From: Phoronis australis
Taxonomy: Eukaryota > Phoronida > Phoronidae
Direction: 5' to 3'
DNA: 64,000 nucleotides
NCBI GenBank assembly: GCA_002633005.1
Contig: NMRA01000075.1
Span: 485,950 to 549,949 of the forward strand
The notes below the pieces were generated by a model. That model searched no databases and was not told the origin of the DNA. It was given only the letters and a program-made list of their open reading frames with translations. Positions within the stretch are counted from its first letter, which is position 1. Each line of letters starts with the position of its first letter. This document shows positions 1 to 11,951 of this stretch, in pieces. Both the position numbers and the translations under genes were made by a program.

Positions 1-2600
1 AGACCTGAAATGGATTTTTGTGGTTGACATCTTTAAATAGAACAAAATCTAGTTAAACACGCCTATAAAATGATGACAAACCCGGCTTTGGCTTATTGAC
101 AGGTATTGAAAGCAGGTATCCCATTCAGTTCTCTGAAACAAAGTATGGCTCTGTAACCTTCGACAACCCACACAACTTTGTAGCAAAATTTGTGAACGCG
201 AAGTCTGCTAAATGGGCAAGCGTGACTTACTGTACGCCTTAGGCGAGGTACACAACAAAGAAGACCACCCCCAGAACCATAATATCCAGTTTGTGGCTCA
301 GAGGTTATGAATTTTTGCTTGAATTTCACTTTTATCACTCCCGTGGGATGCCAGTGATGCATCAGCAGGTGGCAGGAGAAGTCTTTGAGTGGAATCGCCC
401 AAACAGGGTTTAGTATTCTTTTAAAATAGCGGAAGAATTACGGAAATAGTGCTAGGTGATGAATTTACATGTATACCAACGGTGCAAAAACACCATTTGT
501 TTTCGCATAGAATTTCCCACCTCGACAAACGGCCATACACTTAAGTGACCACTCAGCTCAGTGAAGTACTCTTTAGTTTTGACTCGCGCTGCCTCTATGC
601 ACCTTTAAAGTATATAATTATCATCCCTAAATTATTGATCAAGTTGTTGTCGGAAGGTAGGAAACTACATGTACTCCTTTCTTTTGGTCAGTACGACAAA
701 TGTTACCCGTACGTATATTGAAGTTTTGAAGTCAAAAGATTCAATTTCTGACGGCTTGATGGAGGTTGTTTTCAGTAAGTAGCCTACACACGTAACTACT
801 GTAAAATCGATAACACTTCGGGACTTATGATTCAAACAGGTTGAATTTTTATACGGCAGAACACTGAGGTACTAGACGCAGGTCTAAGGCAAATTAGCAG
901 AAACGTGCCGTATTAATTTCAGGTTACAGATGCGTATAGGACCATGCGTAAATTTAGCCAAATACCTACAAAACGTTTGAATGGGAGGCGCAGCACTGAA
1001 AAAAGTGGGACTATAGCTCCCCAGCCCCCTATGATGCGCCGCCGACGAATACATATTATTAAAGAAACATTTCATTTTTTGTGAAAGTAGAATTACACTT
1101 TGCCTTCAATGGCTATTATTTAGGTCACGTGACCACGTCTCAAAAAGCTGTTACAGTTTCTCAACTCATCATTTGAAGACCCATTTTGATAGCCACCGTT
1201 CGAAAGTGAAATAATTTTTAAATCAATTTCTATCGCCCTTTTGAAAAAACTGCATAAATCATATCTGGTCTGTAAAAGCATAATGCGTTCCGGTCTGTAC
1301 ACCGACTCATTTTGATACCTGCGCTCACCTCTGACCAGTTGCCAAAGAGATATCACATGCTAACCTAGTGTTGGCTTACGAAATTAATACATAAATATTT
1401 GGAAGTGGACTGCTGCGACGTCCACGTGCGTGCAGTATCAAACCCCTCGAACTACACACGTTGACCCAAGTCGCCACAGTAACCAGGTGGCGAGACCCTC
1501 TCGTCTCCAAGTCGGCTCACCACGATCTCATCCTAAACAACACGTGACAATCGACGGCATTTCGTGAGTCTGCTTAAATTAATCTAATAAACAAAATTCT
1601 AGTAAATCGAGAAGCATAAACTGAAGGGTGAAGCACTGAATATCGCATTTGCTGATTCCCCGTGACTCGCAAGTTACCACAGGCAACAGTTGCCTGGGTG
1701 ACCCCGGCCACTCAGAAGACCCATCACAAATCACGGTTATTGGTTAAATTTACGAATAAAAGAACAACAGATGACAAGTGATCAAACGCGTTGCTTTTAA
1801 TGTCCGGTATTACAAGATAATGTCATACATGTGGACAAAAATTAACAACATACATGTGTATCAGAAAGATTCAATAAACGCTGGTGTGGACTTGCGAATT
1901 AAATGGCACATAGTAAATTAACAAATGGTTATTTGTATGCTTTTATTATGAATTTAACAATGAGTTCAATTGAAAACAGAACAAGTTATCTTGATTTGAT
2001 CATCGTGACCCATACTTATCAGTTACATTATGAGGTAAACGGAACCGGAAATAAATCTGTTAGATGGGCATCAGTGATACAGACAGTTACATGTACATGT
2101 ACAAAAGAATAGGCATGAAGAATTAATTGAACGCAAAATCAAAATGAGTCCGAGGGTAGTACAGATTTTTTTAGTTGGTGACACAAATTTGAAAAGCCCG
2201 AAAACGCCTGAAAACTGGATAACTCTATTTGGATTTTAACTTTTTGGCTTCTTTGCAGATAGGTAAAAATAAACGTGAATCTATTCTAGAGTAACAGTGA
2301 GTTGTGAAGTGTATCTCTTTCGCCGGCTGGGGTGTGTTCCATAAGACGACTTGATTGCGAGTTTGGTGAATCAAGATTAATCACAACCACCTTTTGAGTA
2401 GAAGGTTGCCGTGTTGTACATTGTTTCGCGAGTAAACTCGTGGACCAAGTAGCTTAGATTATCAAAATGGCCTCCACTGAAGAATTGGTTGGCTAAGATG
2501 GACTGTTAAAGCACTGTCACTCGTTTTCGACATTTTTTGTAGTTAAAATATTGTGTTTCAATTCGTCGTTCGAGAGCTCGAAACAACACGTCCATCTTAC
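1..2600. other. Intergenic or intronic sequence, no supported gene
   Basis: No frame here has a convincing splice-bounded or long coding signal. The longest open frames (about 60-90 codons) have no recognisable motif. Small landmarks are a perfect GGTCACGTGACC palindrome near 1123-1134, an E-box core in mirror arms, and a TACATGTACATGTACA run near 2089-2105. Confidence 0.6.
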
Positions 2601-2681
2601 CCATTACCTGAACCGGAAATGAATTGTCGAAGAAAGCTGCAGGCGAACAGTATTTCCATTTAGTAATTCGAGATTTCTCAC

Positions 2682-2885
2682 CGCAAGTGTCTCTCGAGTG
2701 CCTAGAGCGCTACACAACGCCCTCCCGGTGATCAAATATGTGCTCTGCTTGGACTGCCAGTTGGGGAACCAATTTCCTCTATCCGTCGCGCATTCGGCGT
2801 CACCTTCTACGATTAAAAGGAGCAGTCGTCCTGTTTTAGTTGTATCATCATGATCAGTCAAACAGAAGAGATATTGCTCCGCCAT
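2682..2885 (-). CDS. Candidate first coding exon, unknown protein
   Basis: An ATG at 2885 in a strong context (AAAATGGCGGAG, also YY1-like as at many animal promoters) opens 68 codons. They end exactly in phase 0 at a good donor (TTGCG|GTGAGA). The peptide starts MAEQYLFCLTDHDD and contains an LLLLIVEGD strand and a GNWFPNWQ segment. I do not recognise the family. The open frame runs on into the presumed intron to 2604. No downstream exon on the minus strand could be identified between 2600 and 1. A plus-strand ORF begins inside it at 2850 and overlaps it antisense. Evidence is the start context, splice donor and phase only, so this is a candidate, not a proven gene. Confidence 0.38.
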
Positions 2886-3266
2886 TTTTCGACAGCACTA
2901 AAGTTGTATATTACTCCATTACGGATACTTCAAAGTTTGTGTAGAACGTGCAACTTCTCGAATGACCCCTGGACTGTAGAAAGTGCAACCATACAAGATG
3001 ACGTGTTAAAATGTGTCGGTTCTACAGTCTATTTTGCAATGTACAGCCGTAGAGAAAATTCGGTCACCAACACGATGAACGTCGTAATATTTGAACATGG
3101 GCTATTGTTCAAAACTGAGTCCTTTCTAAGGAATATTTCTGAACGCTGTCACATGTCAGTTCCCAATATCAAAGATCTCATTCAAGCGATCACGATCAGT
3201 TTTGTCTTCACCACTGTCGAACACTCAGTCTTCTATCAACTCTTTCCTGCTCACATCTCCGATTGA
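2850..3266 (+). CDS. Unassigned 138-codon ORF
   Basis: This open frame runs from an ATG at 2850 to a TGA at 3266. I recognise no domain. It contains no obvious signal peptide or long membrane helix. Its first 36 bases overlap, in antisense, the minus-strand exon candidate at 2682-2885. It converges on the minus-strand ORF ending at 3300, with only 33 bases between the two stops. A 138-codon frame is longer than most chance frames in this AT-rich sequence but is not decisive. It could be an internal exon, a transposon remnant or chance. Confidence 0.22.
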   Translation: MISQTEEILLRHFSTALKLYITPLRILQSLCRTCNFSNDPWTVESATIQDDVLKCVGSTVYFAMYSRRENSVTNTMNVVIFEHGLLFKTESFLRNISERCHMSVPNIKDLIQAITISFVFTTVEHSVFYQLFPAHISD

Positions 3267-3299
3267 CTATTTCAGCAACGAACCTGCAGCAGTTGCGTA

Positions 3300-3758
3300 T
3301 TATTTTCCGTAACGGAATATTTGATTACCTGCATTGGACTTGGCATGTTCAAGCTCTATAGGGCCGAATTTTGTTTCTGCCGAAAGAGGCCCACCCCCTA
3401 GGCTCGACCAAAACTTCTTCTCTAGCACTGTGTGTCCTATTCCGTCACTTCCGGCACCCGCGGAATTTGGCTGTGTGCGGTCAATCTTCACCCTTTCCAA
3501 AGCCGGCGGTACCCGATCTAGCAATTCCTTGAGACGTTCTGCATGGTTCGATTCCAGAAATGCATTTTCATTTTTGGTGCTTGAAATTTTATTAAGCAGA
3601 GTCCTATCTTTTGATTCCAAACGATCTAAAAGCAGCCGTCGCATGACACCACTGTCACTTTTTTGTGAAGCAGATGGAGAATTTTCGGCAGGATGTAGGC
3701 ACTGTGTGAGCCTCATCGAAATTATGGCAATCGCCAGAGGAATGAGTAGGGACGTCAT
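3300..3758 (-). CDS. Candidate secreted peptide (neuropeptide-like) precursor
   Basis: A 152-codon ORF starts at the ATG at 3758. The frame is open to 3824, but only via GTG and a likely splice acceptor (CTCCATTTCAG ending near 3788). Residues 1-20 (MTSLLIPLAIAIISMRLTQC) look like a short n-region, a hydrophobic core and a polar cleavage region, as in a signal peptide. The body is polar and charged. A Lys-Lys pair precedes FWSSLGGG near residue 115. The protein ends NQIFRYGK then stop. A terminal Gly-Lys after an aromatic residue is the classic amidation and cleavage signal, so the predicted product would be an IFRY-amide, perhaps pyroGlu-IFRY-amide. Cnidarian peptides such as pQGRF-amide and pQITRF-amide have this layout and use unusual N-terminal processing. 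Oddities: only one peptide copy, no basic site just before Gln, and an equally long plus-strand ORF overlaps. An alternative is a small single-pass membrane or mitochondrial protein. Confidence 0.4.
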   Translation of the reverse strand: MTSLLIPLAIAIISMRLTQCLHPAENSPSASQKSDSGVMRRLLLDRLESKDRTLLNKISSTKNENAFLESNHAERLKELLDRVPPALERVKIDRTQPNSAGAGSDGIGHTVLEKKFWSSLGGGPLSAETKFGPIELEHAKSNAGNQIFRYGK

Positions 3759-3835
3759 TGCTTCCCAAAGTTGGAGTATTGCCCTTTCTGAAATGGAGGA
3801 GGAAATTGCATTAGAACTTGACACAAGACGCTTAC

Positions 3836-3858
3836 AGCCCCATGTAGCGCCATCTTGT
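3836..3858 (-). promoter_or_regulatory. YY1-like start-site motif with possible donor
   Basis: On the minus strand the sequence reads ACAAGATGGCGCTACATGG and then GGCT|GTAAGC. AAGATGGCG is the YY1 core often found at animal transcription starts. GTAAGC followed 48 bases later by CCTCCTCCATTTCAG would make a very small intron just before the ORF starting at 3758. This supports minus-strand transcription of the 3300-3758 ORF. The spliced frame starting at the upstream ATG does not continue into that ORF, so the exact model is unresolved. Confidence 0.3.
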
Positions 3859-3976
3859 TTTTGGATGAAGCCCTTGAATAGTTTTTATATGGCAAATTGA
3901 TGTTCCAAATTAAGCAAGACAGAGCCGTGGCGAAAATGAAATTTGTTGATTGCGTTGATTGATCTATTTAAATTTG

Positions 3977-4423
3977 AATGTTACGTGTTTGGCTTGTCCT
4001 AATCAGTGATGCGAGTGAGGCTATTCATGACGTCATTCTACAATAGCTGTTTCAGCGAGTAAGTTCTGATGTTTAAATCCACAAAGTCATGCATTACGTT
4101 TTTCTACTTCCGGGAAAGAGGAGAGTTATGACTATTACGTGTCACTACCATTCCAGTATCTATTTTCCAAGAGTCTGGAACGGCTGTTACTGAGTGCAAA
4201 TGGCTCTACGCATGCGCTTCAATTCATATTTGCTCAGCCGTAAAAGCGATTATAAAACAATTTAATTATTGTGCTCACGATAGGCTCCGCCATGGTCAAA
4301 GAAATAAGCACAGCTGAATTGTATATAATCGCGTGATTCAAGCTCCAGTATTCAGTACATTACCCTCAGGTGCGCAACTTCTGGGCGTGTCGAGGTGCGG
4401 GCGAGTAAGCCCCCTAATAATTT
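3977..4423 (+). repeat. Interspersed repeat X, copy 1
   Basis: About 450 bp matches 17130-17583 through most of its length. Shared blocks include CAGCGAGTAAGTTCTGA, TCTACGCATGCGC, TTGCTCAGCCGTAAAAGCG and CCCCCTAATAATTT. The two copies differ by scattered substitutions and small indels, as expected for old dispersed copies. The end holds small hairpin potential (CTCAG...CTGGG, GGG...CCCC). I see no coding frame conserved between the copies. Here X abuts repeat Y directly. Confidence 0.85.
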
Positions 4424-4699
4424 AGTTGGGCTAAGAAAGACAAAGTTAGTCAACAGGCCCATTCAAATGAATTTTTTCCAAATTAGTGAGTTTTGAAGAA
4501 ATTGGTTTCATGTGAGCTGGTTGAGTCCACTTACATGTACCCTAATCCTTAGCCGCGGATTTACTTGGTGTTACTGGGATTTGTTCTCATTTTTCCCCAC
4601 ATCGAAACTTGGATTGTGTATGAGACAGTGAAGATGAATGCTATTTTCACCCAGCAATTTACAGGCAAAAGCTGACGAGACCTCAACACAGCCGCAATG
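4424..4699 (+). repeat. Interspersed repeat Y, copy 1
   Basis: The segment from AGTTGGGCTAAGAAAGAC to CAACACAGCCGCAAT matches 22645-22914 over about 275 bp. Shared blocks include GTTGAGTCCACTTAC and CCTTAGCCGCGGATTTACTT. It is adjacent to repeat X here but stands alone at 22.6 kb. X and Y may therefore be parts of one longer element with internally deleted copies. Confidence 0.85.
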
Positions 4700-4719
4700 A
4701 ATTTTCACGATGACTTCTA

Positions 4720-7700
4720 AATCAGGTCCAAGAAATTTATTTCAAATCCCAACCAAAAGCTTTGACAACGACAGCAGTTTTACTCAGGTCCCATGGCCTA
4801 CACCATTACTTGTCGAATACCCGTTTACCGATTAGAGGCGACATAATGAAATTCGGCTTGTCGCTAGGAGGTGCCGATAGAGTTATTGGCGGACAAAGTT
4901 CTGCGCCATTGTTTGGAGGTTTCATGCAGTGAAGTTGTCAGTTTTTTAAATTTTTGCGACCAACTTGCTGTCAAATTGCCACTTTTGTGTTGTACGAAAT
5001 TCAAACAACTCCCTCGAAACTTTCCATCTCTTAGTCCCATCAAGATATCGCAAACGAAAGAATACTTCGTTTATTACAGCCCTGCATGTTCTTGAATTTG
5101 CGTTTTGTAGCAACTCGAATTCACAGAATTGAAAGTCCACTCGAATTCAAGTTCGGTGACCATTTTTGGTGCGCAACCCGAAATTCGAAATTCAACTTCA
5201 AATCTTTGCAAGAGCGTCAGGGAGTATACGCTGGGCATGCTACTATAACTGATCTGATAACGCTTTTGTCTGGTTTCAAGGTTTGGGAAATAAAACACGT
5301 AATAATTTAGTCTAAACAGTTCGTTGGACCCCTTTCATAAAATATAAGAACCTACGCAGGCCCGTTTTATAATCACCGTTGTCAATTGCTTACAGTACTT
5401 TTGGAGGGAGATTTTGTGAGATGTTGAAGTCTCAAAATTGTTGGAGAGAGTAAAGGGCTACATGTACATGTATGTAGCAGACTCTCCCGGACCTCTTCGG
5501 GCCCGACTTCTATCCTTCAACTATGGTCTCCCTCCAGTGGCCGTTCTCCCTCACTGTCTGAACTTCTTTGCCTACTCTCGTTATAAAATGATGAACTTTT
5601 GGAGCTGGGGCTGTGCTCATATTTATTACATTGATGGGCGTTAAAATTCTTTTGTATTTTCTGAATGAGCTTTAGCGCAAAGAGTACCGTTCTCTAAATT
5701 TTGTTCACTTGGGTTTATTTCTAACGTCGCAGTCGGATACCACCAAGCGCTGCTCGATACATTACTCACAAAAAGACAAATCACGTGACGTAAAATTTGA
5801 AGTTTTATTAAAAGTGTGTCAAGCGTTTGATAAATTATCGAATCGAGTCTCACTCAGTGAAGTTTGCGTTCCCGGTTTATTAAAATGAAATCTTGATAAG
5901 GTTTTCTTTATCAAAATGCGTAACCTTTCTGGATTACGCAAAAAGCCTTACTGTAATTGATACCACACAAATTATGTAAATAATCAAAACTAGGATCTTC
6001 TTAAAAATTACGATCGCTCATTATTTCCTGCTTAAAAGAAAAAAATCTATGTTATAGGATGTATAATAACTCATTTCCTCCATTCCCAAATGCTCTCAAG
6101 CAATCAAATCCACACCTGGATCAACTAATGCCTGAATACACGCACCGTTTAGCATTCCCGGCAAAATATTAGTGAAATAAAACAACGCTTTAAATAATAT
6201 TTAGGGGCCCTAGTTATGATGTCACTTGTTCTGTTAAATCCGAAGCAAACGCGAAAAAAACGACCGAAAAAAAAACAAAAGAACAGCGACTGCGTGCAGG
6301 ACAATAACCGTACAGGGCGCAGTAGACTACTTGATTAAAATGAAATGTTATAGTCGTCCTGGCATGAACCACGTGGGCAAAAAGACGTGGAATGTGAGAT
6401 CAGGCACAAGTAAGCACTGTTTTCAGGATTTTTATGGAGGATTTCCCAAGACTAACACTTCAAGTAATTAGAAATCATTTTTGTGAAACACAACACCTTC
6501 TCCATTAGTTAATTCGTCTAACCGGAACATATGGTGCGATTATATATGCTCAGCATATACCGATGCTGGGTTCAGTGTCGGCCAGATTAAGGTTTCTCGG
6601 AACCCCCACACTATAAAATGTCTAGGGCATTATTATTTAGAGATGCAACGGTCGTCATTCATCCCCATGGTCAAATATTTCACCGCGCTACCACTCTCGG
6701 TCATCGCATGTTCACTCTCTGTCATCCATTCTAGGAGGCATGCACCACTGTGGATAAGAGGCAAGGTATCCATTTCAGTATCGGCCTCTAAACTGGGGCA
6801 AATGTGTCTTAGTGGAACAATCTGACACTACTCAGATTTCTTGTAATTCCTGGTCCCGGGTATTTTATTATTGACTGAGGTAAAGCACTGTCAATAAAAT
6901 AACCAGCCTGGCTGAATCTGTTGTCCAGGGGTCTAACCTTGGTACTCAAAATCCAACACGACATTCTTGTTTTAATGCTTGTGCTACAAGCTTGAGCAAG
7001 AACTCTTCAGATTTTGAGTAAAATCTTGACATTTCGAGTTCGGCCTCGACCTTACAAATGTAGGTTTCATTCTAGGTCATCAAGTGCGAGCTATGGTTAT
7101 ACGCTTATTCTCTTAAGCATTTTGAGTGAGAAGATGAGACCCCGGGAATGGGTCTCGCACAATGAAAAACGGCCAGTTTGCTAATGTTCGAAGTTACATT
7201 ATGAGAAGAATTAAATAGATATCACTTTTGAAACGGCAAGTGGTCTAACTTACATGTATGACAGCATTTGTGCTCATAGCACGTTTAAATCTAGTGTTCA
7301 CATATATTACTAAAGCGTTAACACGATTACGTTTTCCCGGGATTCAGTTGCTTTTACATGCTAAGTTTTCTTCGACATGAGTGTTAAAAATACTTATTAT
7401 AATAGATACATGTATTCTTTTGCTACAACAAAAGCTTCGAACACTTAGGCGAAGAAATCATTTCATGGCTGGGTGCGTGGAAAGGCAGGGAGGGTCAAAT
7501 TTGCTTTTTTTAATTTGGTTTTATACAAAATTTTCGTGTAGAAACTTTTAGTAATTAATTTTTAATTAATTGACACATATTAACACCTGGCATGCAGAGG
7601 CGCTTAAACCTAGCTCCGATCCGCAATGGTTGGAAGGCGGGCGTTACCCGCCCCCAGGAACAGCAAGTTGAATACTCTTACGTCGGCGATGTGTTACAAT

Positions 7701-7899
7701 TTGCAGTTGGCACTAGGTAGCGCTTGTGTGCAAATATGGATTACTGCTTGCGGTTTACATGTATCGTACGTGAAGGTTTTAAGGAGGTGGAATTTCACAA
7801 GGTTTCAAAGTCCTTTGCTATAGCCACATGCGTCCAAACAGAATTGTTTTGTTGTACGGCGGGGTGTTCATATGATCAGCGCTCAAAGATTACTGTCGC
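4720..7899. other. Intergenic, no supported gene
   Basis: Open frames here are short (60-75 codons), mutually overlapping and without motifs. TACATGTACATG near 5460, TACATGTATG near 7254 and TACATGTATT near 7409 are further copies of the scattered motif. I see no RNA gene or clear repeat boundary. Confidence 0.55.
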
Positions 7900-8054
7900 C
7901 AGTGGCGGATTTAGAGGGGGGCCAAGGGGGCCATGGCCCCCCCTAAAAATCTCACAGATACAGTTGTCAATTCGGGATGCGAATGTCGGACGGCCAAAAT
8001 CCTGGCTAATACTCTGCCCTGCTCCCACAACTCAAAATCCTGGACTCTCCCCTG
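7900..8054 (+). mobile_element. Short GGCGGAT-ended element, copy 1
   Basis: About 155 bp starts CAGTGGCGGATTTAG and ends with a partner of CTGGATCCGCCCCTG (here CTGGACTCTCCCCTG), giving imperfect inverted ends of about 15 bp. A G-run/C-run foldback follows the left end (GGGGGGCCAAGGGGGCC). The interior shares CCAAAATCCTGGCTAATACT with copies at 45344 and 52873. No coding capacity. The layout fits a non-autonomous hAT-like MITE. I could not confirm an 8 bp target duplication. Confidence 0.75.
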
Positions 8055-11000
8055 GTCCCGAAGTGACCTTATCAAAAATTGATTCTTCTTGGCCTAATTC
8101 TCGTCTTGAATGGTAAATTTTAACGTGGGTCAAACAGAAGTCGTCGCGTGCTCTCATAACTCTCAAGTGCTGTATATTGGATGATTCTTATTAAATTAAT
8201 TCATGAAGTTGAGAGTCATATTAACCTACCCATCGAGATTACTGTGATTGTTGCAAGACGTCTGTGTGGTACGTGACAACCTCGTGAGACAAGCAGAACG
8301 ACAGGCGCCGTCAGAGATAAATCTTAAAGAGGTACTTGGTAGTGTTGACTTCGAGATGCTTTGGTGTTTAAACATATTAGCATCCGTTTTGCATTGTTGC
8401 GTACATGCGTCATTTTCGAGTTCGAGCAAAATAAACCCAGAAGCGTATTCCCGAGTCTCTGATTTTTTGATATTTTTGTTGTTAACAGAAATAGAAATCT
8501 GTCACCAACTTATGAAAGTAAGTACTGTAAAACGCCTAAATCGATTTTCTTTTTGAGACAGCCTCGTGTATGCAGGGCTTTTCGAAGTGTCGCAGTTCCA
8601 TGTTATTACAGACTTTCATCGGATGGCGGTAGTTGCTAGCTGAGACCTTTATTTGTATACATTTTGTTGCAAAAAGTTACGGGGCTAGCAGACGATCGAC
8701 CGATTACGTTTTACATCTGCGACAAACGTGGGAAGGCTGCGACAGTCGGCATTTAACTCGTACTTTCTGTCACGGAAGGAAGTTGTTACTGTACTAGCTT
8801 GCCGTTATAAAACAGCTTTCCGTTCAGTAACGCCAGGACCTCGCTAAGAAACAAGACTTCGCAAGATTACGTGAGATATTGCCGTGTACTTTTAGCGAGA
8901 ACACGTAACTTTGACTAGAATTTAGCTACAGTAGGCCCTAGCGTAGGTCTTAGTGTTGCTGAACGAAGGCTTTGTTTATCCTGCTCCTTTCTCAGTTTAA
9001 ACGTTATCTCTGATGTCTGAAGAACTGATAGTTCGTCATTTCAGGTCACGTGACCAGCACCAGGGGTGCAGTCTGAAACTACTTATGACAGTCTCCGATC
9101 TAATTTAGTAAGACTTCAAGATAAGTGGTTACTTTTGAGGGCTTAAGTATAGGGTGCTTTATACAAATGGGTGTTGTCCAAATTCGCACTCGATGATCCC
9201 CAGACTGAAGTCTGCAAATTCGTCGATTAAAAACTGCAGAAATAACGATCTGTCGGTTCTTTTCCCATCTAGTTTGGCAAAATGGAACAATTGATAACCG
9301 ATTTCGCAATGGAAAGTAGACTAAAACAAAACATGTCAGAAAGCACGGATTTAATGCCTCTTTAACTGTACTATATTGAGATTGGATTTAAAAATACACT
9401 GATGCAACATTGGTTCCTAGTATGTTACCGATATCCTGGAGAGCCTTCACCCTGGGTCAGTTAGGTGAAAGTTTTTACTTTTGAGAACAGTGATACTAAC
9501 CACGCTATCACGCGAGGCGATGCAATTGTTGACCAATGGCGTTGACATATGCCAACAATCGCTGCTTAAGCTAAAGACGCGATTTATAAACAGAACGCCT
9601 GGATGAGTTAGGAAACATTTTCACTAGGGCACCCCAGACGTGTTTTGGAATCACTAAAACATTCATTTTCGTACATTCCTAAGCGTTGCGTCTTGTTCAG
9701 TTGCCAATAATATCCAGCGAGGTTATCGGCATTGTGTGAAACGATTACGTCCGGTTGTAACGTTAATCAGTTTGTGATGAACATTTTGGGATCTAGCAAA
9801 TTAAATCGGTTTCATAAAGTATGCTTGTTTGTTACACCTGCAACGGCTATGCGTTACTGAACTCAACAAGAACAGGGTAGTATTTTAGTCACGAGAAGTG
9901 CTAAAATGTGCGACTTACACTGCTCGAAACGCCCATTAGCATGTTCGCTTATAAAGCATGCTCGTGAAAACACCCACGGGCATGTTGTGAAGCACTTTTG
10001 AAACATTTTCAAGGAGCCACAGAAGGTAAGAGAAATCACTATTCTCAAAAACTGTTATGAGTTCAGAGAATCGAATTTGTCATTCGGTAACATTTCCCAG
10101 TTTTCCAAAGACTACGTAGAAAAAAGAATTCCTCTGTGACAACGTATCAAAGCTGCATTCTGCCCTGGTAGAAGTTTAAAATGATAATCGAATCAGGCCT
10201 TCTGCTTTCATAAAATCGGTCTCACAATAGTCTTAACAATAATTGTAAGATACTGGCTCCGTTGCCAACAGGAACAGGGTGAGTGTGGTAATATTTTTAA
10301 GCCCTAACGTGCGTCGGTAAAAAATTCAACAATTAAGAGCTAAAGAAGGGCAAACGTAACTTTAAATACACCATGAAGTTTACAAGAATTTTGTTTAACT
10401 AAAAATGAGCTATCGAATTTCTTTCTCATCAGAACAAACTTTGTGAAAACATAGTTTGAATCATAACATCGCCTTTTCACTTACCTTTGTACAATTACAA
10501 AAAGTATTCTGGATTCTCGCTTGCTTAGGCAACTCTATCTGCACACCTGCACCGTGCTTTATATATAAGCAAAATCATACCCAATAGCAGATCGCAGAGT
10601 TTGCAAATGCCAATCAATCAATTCATCATTTTTTACGCGTTGGAGTATTGTTGAGATACGAGGCGTCCAATCAGGGTATTGGTGGAGGCCGCCGATCGAT
10701 GATAGGGTGAGAAGAGTTGGCGTCATCTTAACGTAATTGACAAATTGAAGAGGCTTATGTTTTTCTTTACAGAAGGTGAGAAAAATACTTAACCAGGCTC
10801 AATGTACGGCACTGTACCTATAACGGGAGTGAATATAGTGATTTAATGTACATGTACGTAAACGAATGATTTGACGATGCCCGTGACAACACTGTTCAAA
10901 TTTCAAAACTCGTAGGTCCCATAATTGTAGAAGGAAAGTAATTAAATTAAGATACATTTCCAGACAGTGCTTTTGACTATACATGTACGAGCTTGTGTTA

Positions 11001-11950
11001 GAATTCCTTTGGTGACGTTAAAACGGTAATTAAGCGGAAATGGTGACTTTGGAATACGAAAATTGCGGTCACGGCGACCTGCAAGTCCGTCTTGAAAGGG
11101 CACGGCGGTGACAGATTTGATGGTCGGGACCCTGCAGTTGCAGTTTCGGCAGAGCCTGTAACAGGCGAGAATCAACCAATCTCACCAATCCCCAGTAGAA
11201 AGAGACATGCGGCTTTGCAAAGTCAGGGAAATGTTACAGTGAGTTTCCAGAAGTGTATTGATTTGCACCACATCAAGTGCTTTTCCTGGATAATTGATAG
11301 TGTTCACCAGTTAACATCTAACAATACTTATTTAACTTGACACCATGTAAACACGACCTAAAATGGGTTTTTAAGTTAGAAATGAAGCTATAATTTCTGT
11401 TAGTACTTGAATAAACTTCACCACAAAAGGGAATTACAGAGAATTCCCTCTCCATAATGCGGATGGAGAATTGACAGTAAAACATCAACATCTGCAGTTT
11501 ACAAAACGTTCTTAGTTTGGTAGACCTTATGTATTTCGATCGATGTTATCCAACCAGGTAGGAAACCACTCTGAAAAACTAGGTTTTGTTGATCACTTTA
11601 CAATTATAGAAAGACAAAGTAGCTCGAGAAGTCTTAATTAGTGTCTCTTTCACGGAAATGAGAACTTAGTCCAGGCCCTACAGATGCCTCTGAGAAAGCC
11701 ACAAACGCGACCCAGTCTCTCAACTCAGTGATGAAGTGTCATTAGCAGGCCAGTAGGAAGAAAAAAATTATGGGAGGGAGGGGGCACGAACCAATTTGAC
11801 TTCGCCAACCTACCCCCTTGCTATCGTCACCCCCCCGTTCTCTGGATGTCACCATGTTTTTTTAGGTATTTATTATCATTTTTAAACAAGTACAAAAAAA
11901 ACAAACTAAGAACTGAGTACATCTACATCCATTCATTCACGCATATGCAC
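8055..11950. other. Intergenic, no supported gene
   Basis: No splice-bounded coding frame stands out. The 102-codon plus ORF at 8248 and the 82-codon plus ORF at 11092 carry no recognisable motif. A second perfect GGTCACGTGACC palindrome lies near 9046-9057. A G-rich then C-rich stretch near 11770-11840 resembles other degraded short elements but has no clear ends. Confidence 0.5.
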
Positions 11951-11951
11951 C

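Noticed and set aside
3334-3900. 188-codon plus-strand ORF, the longest in the window
   Set aside because: It lies antisense to the 3300-3758 minus ORF and has the Ser/Arg-rich composition typical of a shadow frame. No signal or domain was seen.
3977-4423. Repeat X as a novel snRNA gene
   Set aside because: The end of X has hairpins and an AATAATTTTGG Sm-like stretch in copy 2, but copy 1 changes both the hairpins and the putative Sm site. No match to U1, U2, U4, U6 or minor snRNAs.
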